Source: Acanthochromis polyacanthus
Lineage: Eukaryota; Chordata; Actinopteri; Pomacentridae
Length of the DNA: 64,000 bases
NCBI RefSeq assembly: GCF_021347895.1
Contig: NC_067132.1
Span: 9,664,995-9,728,994, forward strand
Direction: 5' to 3'
Positions 13,493 through 26,300 of this stretch are shown piece by piece. Numbering within the stretch: position 1 is the stretch's first letter; every line of letters begins with the position of its first letter. The position numbers and the translations under genes are program-made. The notes under the pieces are model-generated. The model did not search any database and was not told the origin of the DNA. It saw nothing but the letters and a program-made list of their open reading frames with translations.

Positions 13493-13928
13493 ATGGCGGT
13501 GTTTACAACTGAGAAAGTGATGTGGGAAGTAACGAAAACCTCTTTAAAAAACAGAAATGGATCAAGTCTGCCTCATCCGCGACTTATTACAGAGTGGGAG
13601 GATGACATGAAAAAGTGGCCACAAGTCATGTATGGCGATATTTTTAACTATATCGTGTTGTCTCTTGGCGTTGATCGCTCAGCTATGAGGAATTATAAGA
13701 GCACTGAAGCCTATCAATATTTGCACAGTGGTAAAGTCGGCGCTGTTCTGTTACATCAAGAACGGGAATATATGTTTCTTAAAGCTAACGTCAGCCTGAG
13801 TCAGGCTAGTACCTCCTCACACATGGTGGGTGTTGGTGACAGCTGATGGAGCGGTGGAGACCACGGGATGCTCCTGTATCGCTGGGTTGGGACGGTCCTG
13901 CAGTCACACTGCTGCGATATTATGGAAG
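13493..13928 (+). pseudogene. first exon of SWIM/YqaJ-type transposon gene, one frameshift
   Basis: The ATG at 13493 (context GTCATGG) starts MAVFTTEKVMW and includes WPQVMYGDIFNYIV and YKSTEAYQYLHSGKV, blocks typical of fish YqaJ-recombinase proteins. Near 13822-13833 the frame shifts by one base. In the new frame DGAVETT is followed by the SWIM zinc-finger core CSCIAGLGRSCSH, then ILWK. The exon ends at AAG|GTATGT (donor at 13929), a good splice site. The YqaJ nuclease exon that should follow is absent. The SWIM finger would bind nucleic acid or protein and the missing domain would be the nuclease. Broken by the frameshift and deletion. Confidence 0.8.
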
Positions 13929-14241
13929 GTATGTTGATTTGAATAAAACTTTATTTGATTCATGTATATACGATGTGGTTGTGCAAATGTAGGTTGTTAT
14001 TGTCATTTCTGAAACAGCTCCTGCGGTTTACTGTGTTATTAGCCCTGTCACAAGCTAATGCTAATTCCCTGGAGCAACAAAAAACTGATTCTGACCAAAC
14101 CGCAGTCATAACAACGTTTCAAAATAGCAGAGAGTATCTTTTTACCTCACTGATGGCATAGCTAGGTCTTTAGTGGAAACTGAACTTTGGTAGAATCGCT
14201 GTAGCTGCGCTGACAGTGACCGATGCAAGCTGTGTGTTTAC

Positions 14242-14370
14242 ATAGCCATGAGCTGGTCCGCAGCATTCAGATCTAACCTTTCCGTGCTCTAAACAATTCT
14301 GAGAGAGAGAAAGCTTCATCTTTCCCCAGTTGTTGTGGCACACACGGACAGCGCAATTGATGCCAAACAT
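14242..14370 (-). pseudogene. THAP-type first exon of transposase, truncated gene
   Basis: The minus-strand ATG at 14370 opens MFGINCAVRVCHNNWGKMKL, with C-x4-C spacing and the CHNNWGKMKL signature I associate with THAP domains of fish transposon proteins. It continues through ...ECCGPAHGY to a probable donor (TAT|GTAAAC at 14241). 43 codons, phase 0. The rest of the THAP finger and the catalytic domain are missing. It faces the SWIM exon across the deleted core of the element. Confidence 0.7.
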
Positions 14371-15249
14371 GTTAAAATCACTTAAAAGAACAGTTAAAAG
14401 TAGCTACAGGAGCGAGAGGACTCGATGTTATTGTAGTGCGAAGACGGTCAACCGGAAGTCGATCTCAAAAATGGCACCGCCCTGCCTCAGTTCCTGAATA
14501 AGGTGAATTGTCCGAGCTCTTACGGTGTCTTACAAAATAAAAACAACTGAAAAGGCATCAGTCAGAGAGCACTTCTTTAATAAAGCCAGGGATGCTACAT
14601 TAATTATCTACATAGAGGGAACAGTTGTGAGTCAAGTTAGCAAATTTGTGAAGAAAACCTGAAAGACAGAATGCACTGTTAATGAGGAGTGTGCAGCTCA
14701 TGGTTTGTGACCCTGAAACAGTCAAACACACCTTACAAAAGAGCACACACCTCACACTTCACACCATGAAGAGAGGATTGGTTCAGTGCCATGTGCATTT
14801 GTCTTTGTGAGAGCATGTGTGTGCAAATCTCAGTCATTTCAAGAACAACACATGTAGAGCAGACATTAAGGGTGTGAAGGCCAGCAGAAGGGAGTGGCAA
14901 CTCTTTGGTCTCACATGTTGAGACAGCGCACCACAGTACCCACATCTGTACTGCAACTGCTGGGCACAAAATTAGCTCATGTACCCAGTAAAGGGTTCAC
15001 TAATACCACTTTCACACACACAGCTGGTACGCTCTAAATCAGAGGCAATGTAAATTCAGCTTTAAAAACACCGTTTAAAAACATCCAGACACATGGAAGG
15101 AGAAAAAAAAAAGTTCAGGAGAAGCATTTTCCAAAGGATCATAGGGGCAACCATCCAAAATCCACAAACACCAACATCTGAGACTTTGAGCTATACAGAG
15201 TTACAGTAAAGAAGCAAACCGAAATACTGCAGCAGAGATGTGGTTTTAC

Positions 15250-15560
15250 AGACGCATGTTACGTATACGGCCAGAATAAGCAATGAAGATGTTTTAAAAT
15301 TACCATACACAAATTAGAGGCTATTGAACAAAATTAGGAAATGACAAGCAACACTATATGGACACATCATGAGGAAAGAGATCCTGGAATATACTGTCAC
15401 AACAAAAAAATAATAATGGGAAGAGAGGAAGAGGCAGACAGAGAATAAAAATGATAGACGGACTGACATTATGGCTACACATGGAACAGGCAACAGTCAC
15501 AATTCAAAAAGCAAAAGATCAGATTAGATGGAGAGAAATGCTTGCCTAAGCTGAATGGCA
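15250..15560 (+). mobile_element. LINE 3' ORF fragment
   Basis: The plus-strand translation, broken by stops, reads RISNEDVLK... ATLYGHIMRKE... then GKRGRGRQRIKMIDGLTLW and KAKDQIRWREMLA followed by a stop. This is the C-terminal end seen after the reverse transcriptase in several fish non-LTR retrotransposons. It ends near a TTGATTGATGGATTGAATC tail. The clade is not assigned (R4/Dong-like or another). Strongly 5'-truncated. Confidence 0.6.
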
Positions 15561-16114
15561 TAGCACTTGATTGATGGATTGAATCAAAGGGAGAAACATT
15601 TGAGGAGGAAAAGAGGAAGTGCAGATGTGGAACTGCGTTAAGGAGCTGGGCTCAATGTATCCATGTACATTCTATTAATGTCTCACCAGCTGTCAGACTG
15701 AGCTCACCTCTCTTATAATATCCATTAGCTACTGATTATAAGTAAATACTTGGTCAAAGTAAAATGAATCTAAAAGCACTGTGTGTGTGTCATCATATTT
15801 CACTAGAAACCTGAAAGTAACAGCTCTATTTACAGTAATGTGACTCTGGAGAATCTTTGTTTGCTTGTGTCTGTTTAACACAAGAGCAACCTTTGGGATT
15901 GAAAACTAAAGCCAACGCAAAGTGCTTGAAACACTCGTTCCTCAAACGGCCACTTAACTTCAAAAGTGAGTCAATGTTCTCTGACCCCCTTGTTAAAGTG
16001 TCTGACTTTACAGCAGAAATGTTTGCAGTCTGGTAAAAACCAAAGCCTTGTTATCTAGAGTTTATTTCTCCATTCAAGACAACTGTGGAGGGGTGATTTT
16101 TTAGATAACTCCAC

Positions 16115-16201
16115 ACATCCATTCATTATCTACACCACTTAATCCTCTGTAGGCTCACAGACTGGGAGCTGGAGCATATCCTAGCTGACTGAGAGTGAAC
16201 A
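16115..16201 (-). mobile_element. SINE tail fragment
   Basis: Inverse of the 3' region of the SINE at 41815 and 57470: ATCCATTCATTATCTACACCACTTAATCCTC and ...GAGCATATCCTAGCTGACTGAG. About 85 bp, 5'-truncated and diverged. Confidence 0.7.
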
Positions 16202-19200
16202 GTACGAACCACAGAGTCACTATGCTGCCCATTTTTAAGTAACTTATCAGTTGATGTTTTTGTGTGACTGCTTTGAGTGACAGGTGGGTGTCATCACAGG
16301 ATAGTCCATATCCCACAGATACTACCATGGCCTGCCAATTCCATTCAAGCACCACCTCTTGGCTCATTATTGGGTGAGATAGAGTTAGGAGTAGACAGAC
16401 AGAACCATCACAACAAACCGCAAAACTGCTTTTCTGAAAAAAAACAAAAAATATATGGGTGATGTCACGAACGGGCTGTCCATCTTAATGTACAGTTGAC
16501 TGTTTCAGCACTGCTGGAAAAAAAAAAAAGCAACAAAACCCCACACAAAAACGTACTTAATCCAGTGGTCCCCAGACTGTTGTTTTTTACTACCTGTTTT
16601 TTAATCTTGTCACATTTTTTCTCACCGTGAGTGAATTTTTCACTACAAAAAGCTGCACCTCTATGAAAACTGCAACACCATGGCTAGAAATACTGTGAAA
16701 TCTCAAATACTGTTTATGTTGTGTAAAAGAAAATAATAATATAATATGATAATGCTATAAATCAAAAAATGAGTTAAATTTCATGAATTGTTTGTTTTAC
16801 AACGATTTCATGAAAAAAAGTGAAATTTGTTTCAAACCACGTTTACAATCCATTACCACATTTTGGGGTCCAGTGGGCTAAAGGAAGTTAAAAAAAATCT
16901 CAATTTACAACTGATGATATATTCCATGTCCTGAGGACTGAACTACTGTCATTCTAACAACATTGTCAGTTCATGTAAATTCATGCTCAGTCTAATACTT
17001 GTTGATTGTTGATCATTTACAAATTTATGATCAATACTCATAAACCGTGTCATTTATACAGCACTGTAGACATGATTTCCATTTGTTTTTTTCTGTGGCA
17101 ATTACATTCTGTAACACAAAAGCTAACTCTGATGCTTCACACAGCCAAAGAAACAGAATAATACGGACAATCATGACTTCTTACTCTATTATTGAAAACA
17201 ATCAAAGCCTAGCTACACATGTTCACAAAGCTTTACAGACAGAGTTGGAAAACTATCCTTAATAGAGAAAGTAACGTTTTCTTTAAACACAGTAATATAC
17301 AGCTTTATACGTAAAATTTTAACCAGGACAAATGCTACACTTGCCAATGTACATTTGTTAAGCAGAAGACTTTGCAGATTCATATCAGCACTCCAGTTTC
17401 CCAGTGAGTGATGGACGAGCTGAGGAAACACTTATTGACCCGTCACAGGAAGCAGACGACACAGAAGGGAAGCACTTCAGGCTGAAAAGAGGTAACAGCA
17501 GGGAGAAACTTGCATGAAGGTTAAAAGACACAGAGGATGATAAAAGTGAAGTGGGACCGGCACACAGGAAAGACAGAGGACAGAAAAGAGTGAAAAAGAG
17601 AGAAAGGAAATATAACAAGAACAGCGGATACATTCAGTAGCTCAGACAGAGTAAACATGAAGATAGGAAAGAGAGTAAGTGTAGTGCATCACCTCTAAAC
17701 ATAATGAAGTCAGATCTGATTCTATATCTACAAACTACAACACTTTGGGAACTTCAAACTCAGTTACAAACTAAGACGATAAACCAAAAACACACTCATA
17801 GTAAAACAGCAAAATGGCTAACCATTTGCTAAACCATACAAAACTACCCCATGTGATCAATTTATAGTTTTTTACAGTTTGACTTCAAGGAATTGTTAAA
17901 CAAATATAATTTAAATACATTGTTACAAAGGAAACAAAGTGTGAGACTTGCCTCCAGCACATGACATTATAACTAAAGAGGAAGACAGAAACCCCTGGTC
18001 AGGAAGGAGATTAAAATGTAATCAAAGTTTGACGATTGGAAAAAGATTTCTGCCAGAATCATGTTTCAGTATCAGAAAAACACACAGATAGATGGATAAA
18101 AATCTCACTGAAACCCCATTTCCAGATAATCACACAGCAGCTAATATGTACAAAACTGACAGAGGTAAAACGTTCAGACAAAGGAGAGCTGTGATGCGTC
18201 CAAAACATTTTGTGACGAAGTGTTAGCAAAGCTGACTTCAGATCAAAAGGCTGTATGTTCATGTCATGTTGAGTTTAGTGCAGTGAAGCATCTTCACAGA
18301 CCAAAGATCCACACCAGGGTTTAAACATGACTAAGCTTCTTTCTTTTATCTGGTACATTTAAATGACAGATATTTACCTGAACAAAACTAAACAACCTGC
18401 ACATCACAGTACAACATTTTATCTGGACTTTCTAAGATTCTGAGAGTTGATTTTCTGATTCTGAATATCTGAGAGTCTGAATCATTTTACTGTTTACTTC
18501 TGGAGTAGATGTGCTGAAGGAACACACATCTATCAGCACCTTGATTAGCAAGGTTCAAAGGATTTCTTCTCATTTGCAGCCTCGTCATTCAAACCCATTA
18601 TCTAGATGAATTGGCTGAATTTTCATCACATAGCAGCATGGTTAAAGTCATGTATCCCTAGATTTTTTGTGGAGTTAAAAGCAAATTATGTCAGATTCAG
18701 TGAATATCCTTCATAGTCTACTAGCTGTCCACTTGTGTACTGAAAAAAACTACATTCATACACAACCCTTTCTCTGTAAATGGTAAACAAACATCGGCTC
18801 GGGCTGATTCATACAACACCACTACAAAACACACAGGACAAGACGAAGGGGCAGTGGGAGCAAGTGTGACAGTAAATCTGCCACATACTGTCTAAATATG
18901 CGGTTTGAGTAAATATCAATAACCTTTTTCCTGATCATAGTCTCCTGCTTTAATGTGGTGATAATGTGGAACCATAGTACTACTATAATGGACAGCAGAA
19001 TACTGAAAAAAAGACTGCGATGTTGATGTTTTCTTTTTCTATGATGTATATTTTGTAATATCAGACATACAGGATTTAAACCAATTTACTTCAATAACTC
19101 TATTTGCAAAAATAATGTACAATTGTAGACTGATTAGGGTGATTTTGTAGTGCAGTGCAGCTACATTGCAAACTTTAAAAAAAAACAGTTTAAACAAGTT

Positions 19201-19329
19201 GAAACAAGGTGTTTGGAATTTTTCTAATATGGTGTAAGACTGACAAATCCACGGATAATGTTTTTTGCACATTTGTGGTGCTGATTTAAATGGTAAGACA
19301 ACTGAAGGTGGAGACTGTCCTTGAAAAAA

Positions 19330-19659
19330 CGACTACATAGGTCATCTGTACACGCCCGTATTACGACCGAGTGTTACGTTTTGAAGTTAAGCGACCTCTA
19401 GCGGTTGAGTAAATATCGACACTCTGGTGTCTCAGCTGAAATATCACCATGAACAAACTTTGACCTAACACTAACCCTAACACTAACCCTAACCCTAAAC
19501 CCATCTTGCGAAAGTGAGGGAAAAGCCGTTTCGCGAGGGAAAAGCTGTTTCGCGAATTAAATCCCGTAATGCCTTCCTGTCCCTCGTAGGGGTGCTAACC
19601 TAAATACGCTCTCATGGGTCGTATTCAGGGGCACCGTACATACGACCTGTGTGGTCGTA
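19330..19659. mobile_element. TIR element with TACGACC ends and CCCTAA tract
   Basis: The left 41 bases (CGACTACATAGGTC...TTACGACC) and the inverse of 19617-19659 (CGACCACACAGGTC...ATACGACC) align at roughly 75 percent. Inside are a CCCTAA-like tract (19465-19500) and two direct copies of AAAAGC(C/T)GTTTCGCGA (about 19521 and 19541). No coding capacity and no clear target duplication. Confidence 0.6.
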
Positions 19660-19808
19660 TGAGTTTGAGGGCTTGTTGGAAGCTGAGTTCTTTTTGCGAC
19701 CAAATTTAAATTTTCTGTGCTTCTCACCTGATCCTTACTCACTTTACTGCGTATAGGTGAAACCTGCATGTGAGCAATTTCCATCTCTTTAAAAGAAAAA
19801 TGTTTTAA

Positions 19809-20326
19809 CCCTTTGCGCTTCAGTGCGTACTAATTTGCATAGGAATTTCAAGAATGTCCGACGGCTGCAAACGCGATTATACAAACACTATACGCCGATG
19901 GAAAGCTTAGATTCTCATGAATCGGCCGGTATAAACCACTTTCAGATGTGATTACCACAGCGGGTGAGAAAAACACATTTGTCCGACAAAAACAAATATT
20001 CATCCATCCGTTCTCTATACACGGCTTCAACGCACACAACGCGACTCACATTTCCGGGTTTATTATTACACACAGAAAAAAAGATTCCACAAAAAACGGC
20101 CATAATCCAACCTTGGACATCCAGATGACACAAGCCAGTAAACTATTTTATCCAAAACATGTCCTGAAGTCGGTATAAAATCCACGAATCGGTCGTTTTC
20201 AAGGAAATGCACCTCGTGATGCGCGTCCAATATTCTCTGTATTTTTCATAATTTTTTTTATTTAAAAATAGAATATTAGCGATTTTTTGTACTGAAAACG
20301 GCTGGAATTGACTGCAGCTTAAAGGG
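19809..20326. mobile_element. piggyBac-like MITE
   Basis: Flanked by TTAA on both sides (19805-19808 and 20327-20330). The ends CCCTTTGCGCTTCAGT and the inverse of ACTGCAGCTTAAAGGG form an imperfect TIR. A TTAA target and CCCTTT-type ends are the piggyBac hallmarks. 518 bp with no transposase remnant seen. Confidence 0.8.
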
Positions 20327-20330
20327 TTAA

Positions 20331-23300
20331 AAAAGGCAGTATCCAAGAACCCTTAAGTTGGAATAAATAATGTTCTATCAAAAAAGTTATCTTATATATT
20401 AGTAAAGCAAAATCAGAACTGTGCAAGTTTGTTTCAAGCAGCAAAAAATTTAGTAGTATGATGTGTTTGACTTAATTTGCCATATCAGACATTGCAGTTC
20501 CTGCGATTTAATTATTTTGCGTGCACACATCCCAGTGTCACTGCAGACACATTATATTGTACAGGCCTTCTACTAACTGTTCCAGATAAAGGTTTTCTGA
20601 GCACATGCACTCAACTGAAGCAGCTATTTGCATCACTGATGTTGGCACTTTGATAATGCCCATTATAAAAGTCTTCCACTGTCTCTTGACTCCACTGCTC
20701 CACAGCTAGTGGGTTCTATAGAAATTCAAATAGTATACAGAATAACATTCAGTAAAGGATTCAAAGGTGGAGGGACAGATTAGATTTGTCCTATCCTAAT
20801 AAATATTTCATAATTACGACCCAGCTGTGTTAAAATGTGGGTGCAAAGATCTTCTAAATCCAATGGAGAGGATGTGGGCTTGACACAAAGGAACAACATG
20901 ACACAGCTACTGAATTAGGCCCAGTCTTATTTCACCCATGACTTGAGATGTTAGGAAATTCATCTTGAATTATACACAGCCACATAAGCACATACCTGAT
21001 TAATGCAGTCTACTTGTCTCTCTTGGCGTGTCCTAGTGTCAACTCTTAAAGCAGTGTTAGGAGGAAGCACACATGGCCACTCGGCTGCTTTTCGTTTCAC
21101 TGTTTCGAATCTTGGCAGCACGGGTAACATTTCAGGCCAAAAGCTGTGGGACACATTTGGCTAACACATACTGTCAACAACCTGCTAGTGAAAGTGTCTA
21201 AAAACTAGTTTCCAGTGTCCATATTGAGGTAAACTTCCTGCACTGTCACTAGTCTGAACTACCAAGTGTAAGTGCTGGAATGCAGTGGTGAGATTCTAAA
21301 AATGTATGAAGGTCAGATCAGAGTGTAAAACAAACTGATTCCCGGCTCCCGCTGTTCAGAAAGAACAGCAGGTATTACTATACAACAATACTCGTCTCCA
21401 GCTTTCACTAAATACAGTCTTTCTACATATGTGCTGCATGTTTATTTATTTGTGTGAGTCTGCATGAAAACTACATCCATGTGTACTAACAAAGTATAGA
21501 CTTTGTCATCCAAAGCTCGTTAAAAACCAACTTTAACACACTTTAGCTGTCAACGCAAAATAAGTCTCTTTAAGCCTGTCTTAAAAAAATACATTCATCA
21601 CTATCACTGTCACCAGGTCTGACTATCATCCAAAAAACACTGAGTTTCAGAACGTCTTATATTCATTCCAGTCGCCAGCTGAATAAAAAATTTCCTCCAT
21701 ACAAAACTGTGTAAAGTGTCAAAAAGAGGGAAATCCATAACCTCAAAAACAGAACTGCCTGTCTTGTTTTTCCACCTTGTAATTTTCCGATCTCCCTGTG
21801 TCACCCTTCTACTGGCAACAGAGTCTTCCAAACATAATAACATTAAGTTTAACTTTCAGGATACCCACCCACAACTAATGAAGTGCCTGTAGACAGAGGA
21901 GCAGTGCCCGTCAAAATGTACGCTAACGAGTAAAGAGTGGGTTTGCATGAGAAATGTCCTCTATGGCAAAGCACAGACATAGCGTGTTCACATGGGTTTC
22001 ATCATCTCTCCACAGGAGCAGCAGCTGGAAAATATAGAGTTTAAGAAATGAAACAGTAGACAATACTGAGTATGTCATGTCTCCAGGCTGCAGTCATTAA
22101 GCCGCTGCTCCTCCTACTCTTACTACTACTACCCTCTCTCCTCTGCTTTCTCCTAACAGACCAACCATGCAACCTTCAAAACCTCTCAACGTGATCCAGC
22201 ATCATGCTTTTTATTTTAATCTCTTAACGTATTTCAAAATGTCTCCGATGTGCTCTCAGCAAAAAATTTTAAGTGTATAATCAGATAATGAATATGAATT
22301 GGAGGGTGTGAATATCCTGAAAGCATCTTGCAAGAATGCGTAACAATCACCTCTCATACATTGCCGCAAGGAAAAAGAGAAAGTATACGAGAATGAAAAG
22401 ATGATAGCTAGAAATGTGGAGAAGAAAACCAAAACAAGGGCCAAAGTATGAACAGGAAGAGAAGGAAGAGAGAAAATAAAACCGAAGAAATGGGAATGGG
22501 TAGAGTGTAAAAGGAGGGCAACAGAAAAGAAAGAGGAGGGGAGAAAAAGGGAAGACAACAACAGGAGGTGAAGGAGGAGAAGAAGGTTGAGAGAGAATAA
22601 GGAAGATGTTGAGAGAAAGCACCGGTGGCTACGCTGCAAGGTTAAATCTAATGAGTTCAGTGTTTATCGACGAGTGAATTAGGGACACAATTACACCAGT
22701 GAGAGCAGAAATGTTCACCCGCTAAAACACACGCATGCGTGCACACAGACACACAACCACTCTAGGTAATTTCGGGACCTGCTGACGCTTGAAACAAGAC
22801 TGTAACGTCAAGCAACCTCAATACATCTCATTCTCTGAAGGCTGGGCATCTGGAAATAGCTGAAAATAACCTCCAGAATCGATGCAAAGCAGCTCCACGT
22901 GTGAAGTACATCCACAACATGCTTCCATGTGGATCACGGATTTCATTCCTGTGGCTCTGTTATTTTTATTTTATTCAATTTTCAGCTTGTTCTTTCTTGT
23001 TTTATGTCTTGCTCTATTATGTGCCATAGCATGACACAAACACAATTCAGTCCAACTCAAAAATTCCAACAGACAAACAAATGCTTAGAGAGCCAGCCGC
23101 CAGTGCGCCAACTCTACTGTGGTTTAGTCTGAGAAGTGAAAGGTGACGTAAGTGGCATTGTATCTGTTTGATTGCCTATAACTCCCTCGTTGCTCCATCA
23201 CTCCACCTCCTCCTCCCACCGCTTTCACTGAAGCTGTGCTCATTAAAGTCAGTGAGTGATGGAGGAGCGTGCCATCAATCGTCTTTAGGACCACCACAGT

Positions 23301-26300
23301 TGAAGGCTTGGTGTCAAAGGAGAGCCACCAGAGAAGGAAAATGGCATCGTACTGCTCTGACTTCAGTGTCCATGTGCATCACTGCTTGGTGGTGGCGAGC
23401 CTAAGTGCGCAAGGGTGGAGATGGTGGGATTAAATGTGCTGGCAGAGTGGGGGCTGTCTGTTTGTAAAGATGAAAACGTGACGAGGAATTGAAGACAGGG
23501 TTAAACTGGATACTTACATCAGAGAGAGCGTGTGTTTATGTCTGACAGCAGAATATTTTTCTACTGATTCCTAGCCAACACAGAAAAGAGAGAACCTGTT
23601 TTGTTTCCAAAGGAGAAAATACTATTTAAATCCACCATTTTTTTCTTGACTGCCATTGGATCAGAATGTTGGGCGCTAGAATCACTTGAAGGTCAACGGA
23701 TTTCAACAGCAACAGCTTATTACTTCAAAAGTGAACTTTCTTCAACTACACTAATGATTGCACCGGATCGGTGCAGTATTTCTAAGCCAAAAGACACTCA
23801 GTGCCATGAATGTTAATATCAAGTGAAAGTTTAGTGCTCTTTCACAAAAAAGATGAGCTTCAGAAAGCAGATTTTGCATAGAAGTGCAAAATTTTGACCC
23901 TGGGTCAGCGAAGAACTGAAGGGGCAGGCTGAAGTTTGTCTGGGGAATACTACAGGCAACAGATCCTCAGGGTGAGCTGTCATTTACAAACAGGAAATTG
24001 CAGGAAAATCTATTTGGCTGACAGACAGAGGGTTGACAGTGCTGACAGTGAGAAACCGGCTAAACCAGGTCTTTCACCTACGCCTGGCAGCAGTTATACA
24101 GTAACACACACACACTGACTTTCTCCTGGTTGCCATTAATATATGCCGAGGAAAACACAAGCATTATTTTGTAATCAGGTTTCTGTGTCCGACTGATGTA
24201 CCATTCAGATGGGGAGTACTGACATAGCCCTGCTTCTCAGTATATTTCACTAAGTACATTAAAACACAAACAGCTCAGAGGCCTTGTTGTGTCACAGTTA
24301 AGCCAGTCAGCAAACTCTGTGGTGTAATGTGATCTCAGACACCTAACACCCACTGCCAGTCAGTCTCCTACACTCACTTTCTTTAGTACAAGAGATGGAC
24401 ACACAAAACCCTGAAAACCTCAGTTCAGAAATTTACAAATATAACCTAAGCAAAATGCTACACTAGGGTTGGGCAGTACTGTTAACCCTATTTCAGTTTA
24501 CATCAAAACATTATGATCATTTTTAAACGAAAAAAAAGGTATTCAAAAGATGTCATTTGACTGTAAGGCCCAAAGGTGCAGGGAGTGAGACCAGAGCGTT
24601 TCTGTCACACCACACTGAGGTCATGAGAACCAGGCCTGGACCAGATGTCATGTGTCAGCGACCCGGTACTGACCCCTTTGAGCACCACAACGTCAAGTCC
24701 TTTCAGGAGAAGGAGCTCCATGATTAAACTATTATCATGGACTATCTGTAAGTCAGGAAGAGAGCATGTTTGGAGTTTGTTCATGCAAACAAACTTGTTG
24801 TTTTCATTCTGTGCTTTTATGCTGATTTGCATCTGATGGATATACTGTAAGTGAAAATATTCAAGATTTCATTGAACAAATTTAGTATTGCTATTGATGA
24901 GGTGTCTCACAGTATCATCATCATTTTATCATCCAGGCCTATGTTAGACTACAACAAGTGCTGGTAAAAATAAAAATAAAAATAAAAATCTGCTTTATGC
25001 TAACCATAAATTACTGACTGTTTAAAATTGACTGCTATACCCAGCAAACCTTGGCCACATTCCATTTCATAAGCAACAGCATATTTACAAAACAAATCTG
25101 CACCAAAGACAAGCATGTTTTCTTCACAGACATTTTTCGCATTGAGAAACAGAACTTCTCGATCCTCCACTACAAACAATACCCCCCCGGTGTGAAGAGA
25201 ATTAAAATTTTAATCTAATGGTGCAAGCCTTCCCATCTCTTCACCAAACAGCCATAAAATCAGCAGCTATAATTTCTGGTCGGTATCTTATAGTTAGGCG
25301 TTTTTGGAGATCTGGTTGCTGAAAGCAGATGCTATTTGCAGGCTGCCTCCTTCCCTCTGGCATTACTGATCCCTAATCATAGGGTGTGAGATGGTTGGCC
25401 TGTCAGCGGCAGCTCAGCATCCTCACAGCCTCAGAAAACAGACGAGCACAAACCCATCTGTTATCAATGTACTATAACTCTAACCCCAGAAGCTGCAGGA
25501 TAACACAAACACCATTCCTCATGCCATCTTCTTGTCAGCCTCAACTGTCTTTCAGTTGTTTCTTGGGAAGGTCAGTTATACTCTAAAAGATGCTGAGAAA
25601 TCTTACTTTGACAGATTCTAAGATTCTAAGTCAGTGTCCTGCAGAAACCATCTTGGCTTTTCCTAAAACTTTGTCAAAGTGCAAAACATCCTCACTGGGA
25701 CAACTGGTCCACGATGTACCCACAAAGTGTAATGTGAGCAGGCAGAAAGGTCAAGACAAACACAAGAGTGCACTGTGAATGACCCTGATTTCACTTTTAA
25801 ATAGTTCCCATGTCTTTCAGCCGCACTTCCTTAGTCTGTACCGAACGACCCCATTTCACGGTCCAAGCAAAGACTAATCATCCCGCAACATGTTCTGAGA
25901 CCAGAGAAAAATGTCTGGGCAGGAAATTACTCTGCACAGACAAATCCGCAACTTTACATATTCATCAGCGAAATTCTCCCAGCAAAATCTCTGTGTTGGC
26001 CACCAAAACCAGATGAGCTGAATATGCGACCCATTTGTGGAACCGCAGTGTTGAAGTTGAAATGAAAACGTGTCCAATAACCCGTCCCGTTAAAGTAGAG
26101 CTTAGTCCTCTGGGATTATCTTGTAGTTGGTGCATCTTAACAAACATTACCCTGCTGTCCTTTAGAGCCACAATGATATATTGATTAGTTGTAAACTATT
26201 AAATTCATCAATTGTCTTTATAATCAACAAATTCAGTAATTTCTTTAAAAATAAATAAATTCTCTGATTTCATCTCTTTTTAGATTTAGATTTTCAGATT

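Larger units (their letters stand above)
13418..14506. mobile_element. internally deleted ISL2EU-like DNA transposon
   Basis: The ends are perfect inverted repeats: ATTCACCTTATTCAG at 13416-13430 and its inverse at 14494-14508. The AT can be read as a 2-bp target duplication, which is what I recall for ISL2EU elements. Similarity continues inward (CTTCCGGT in both arms). From the left end a SWIM-type exon runs inwards on the plus strand; from the right end a THAP-type exon runs inwards on the minus strand. Both stop at splice donors, and the downstream exons (YqaJ nuclease, transposase core) are missing. Size 1089 bp. Non-autonomous. Confidence 0.8.

Noticed and set aside
22256..22639. 127-codon Leu/Ser/Phe-rich minus-strand frame resembling membrane segments
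   Set aside because: A product of the purine-biased tract; several frames are open at once with the same bias.
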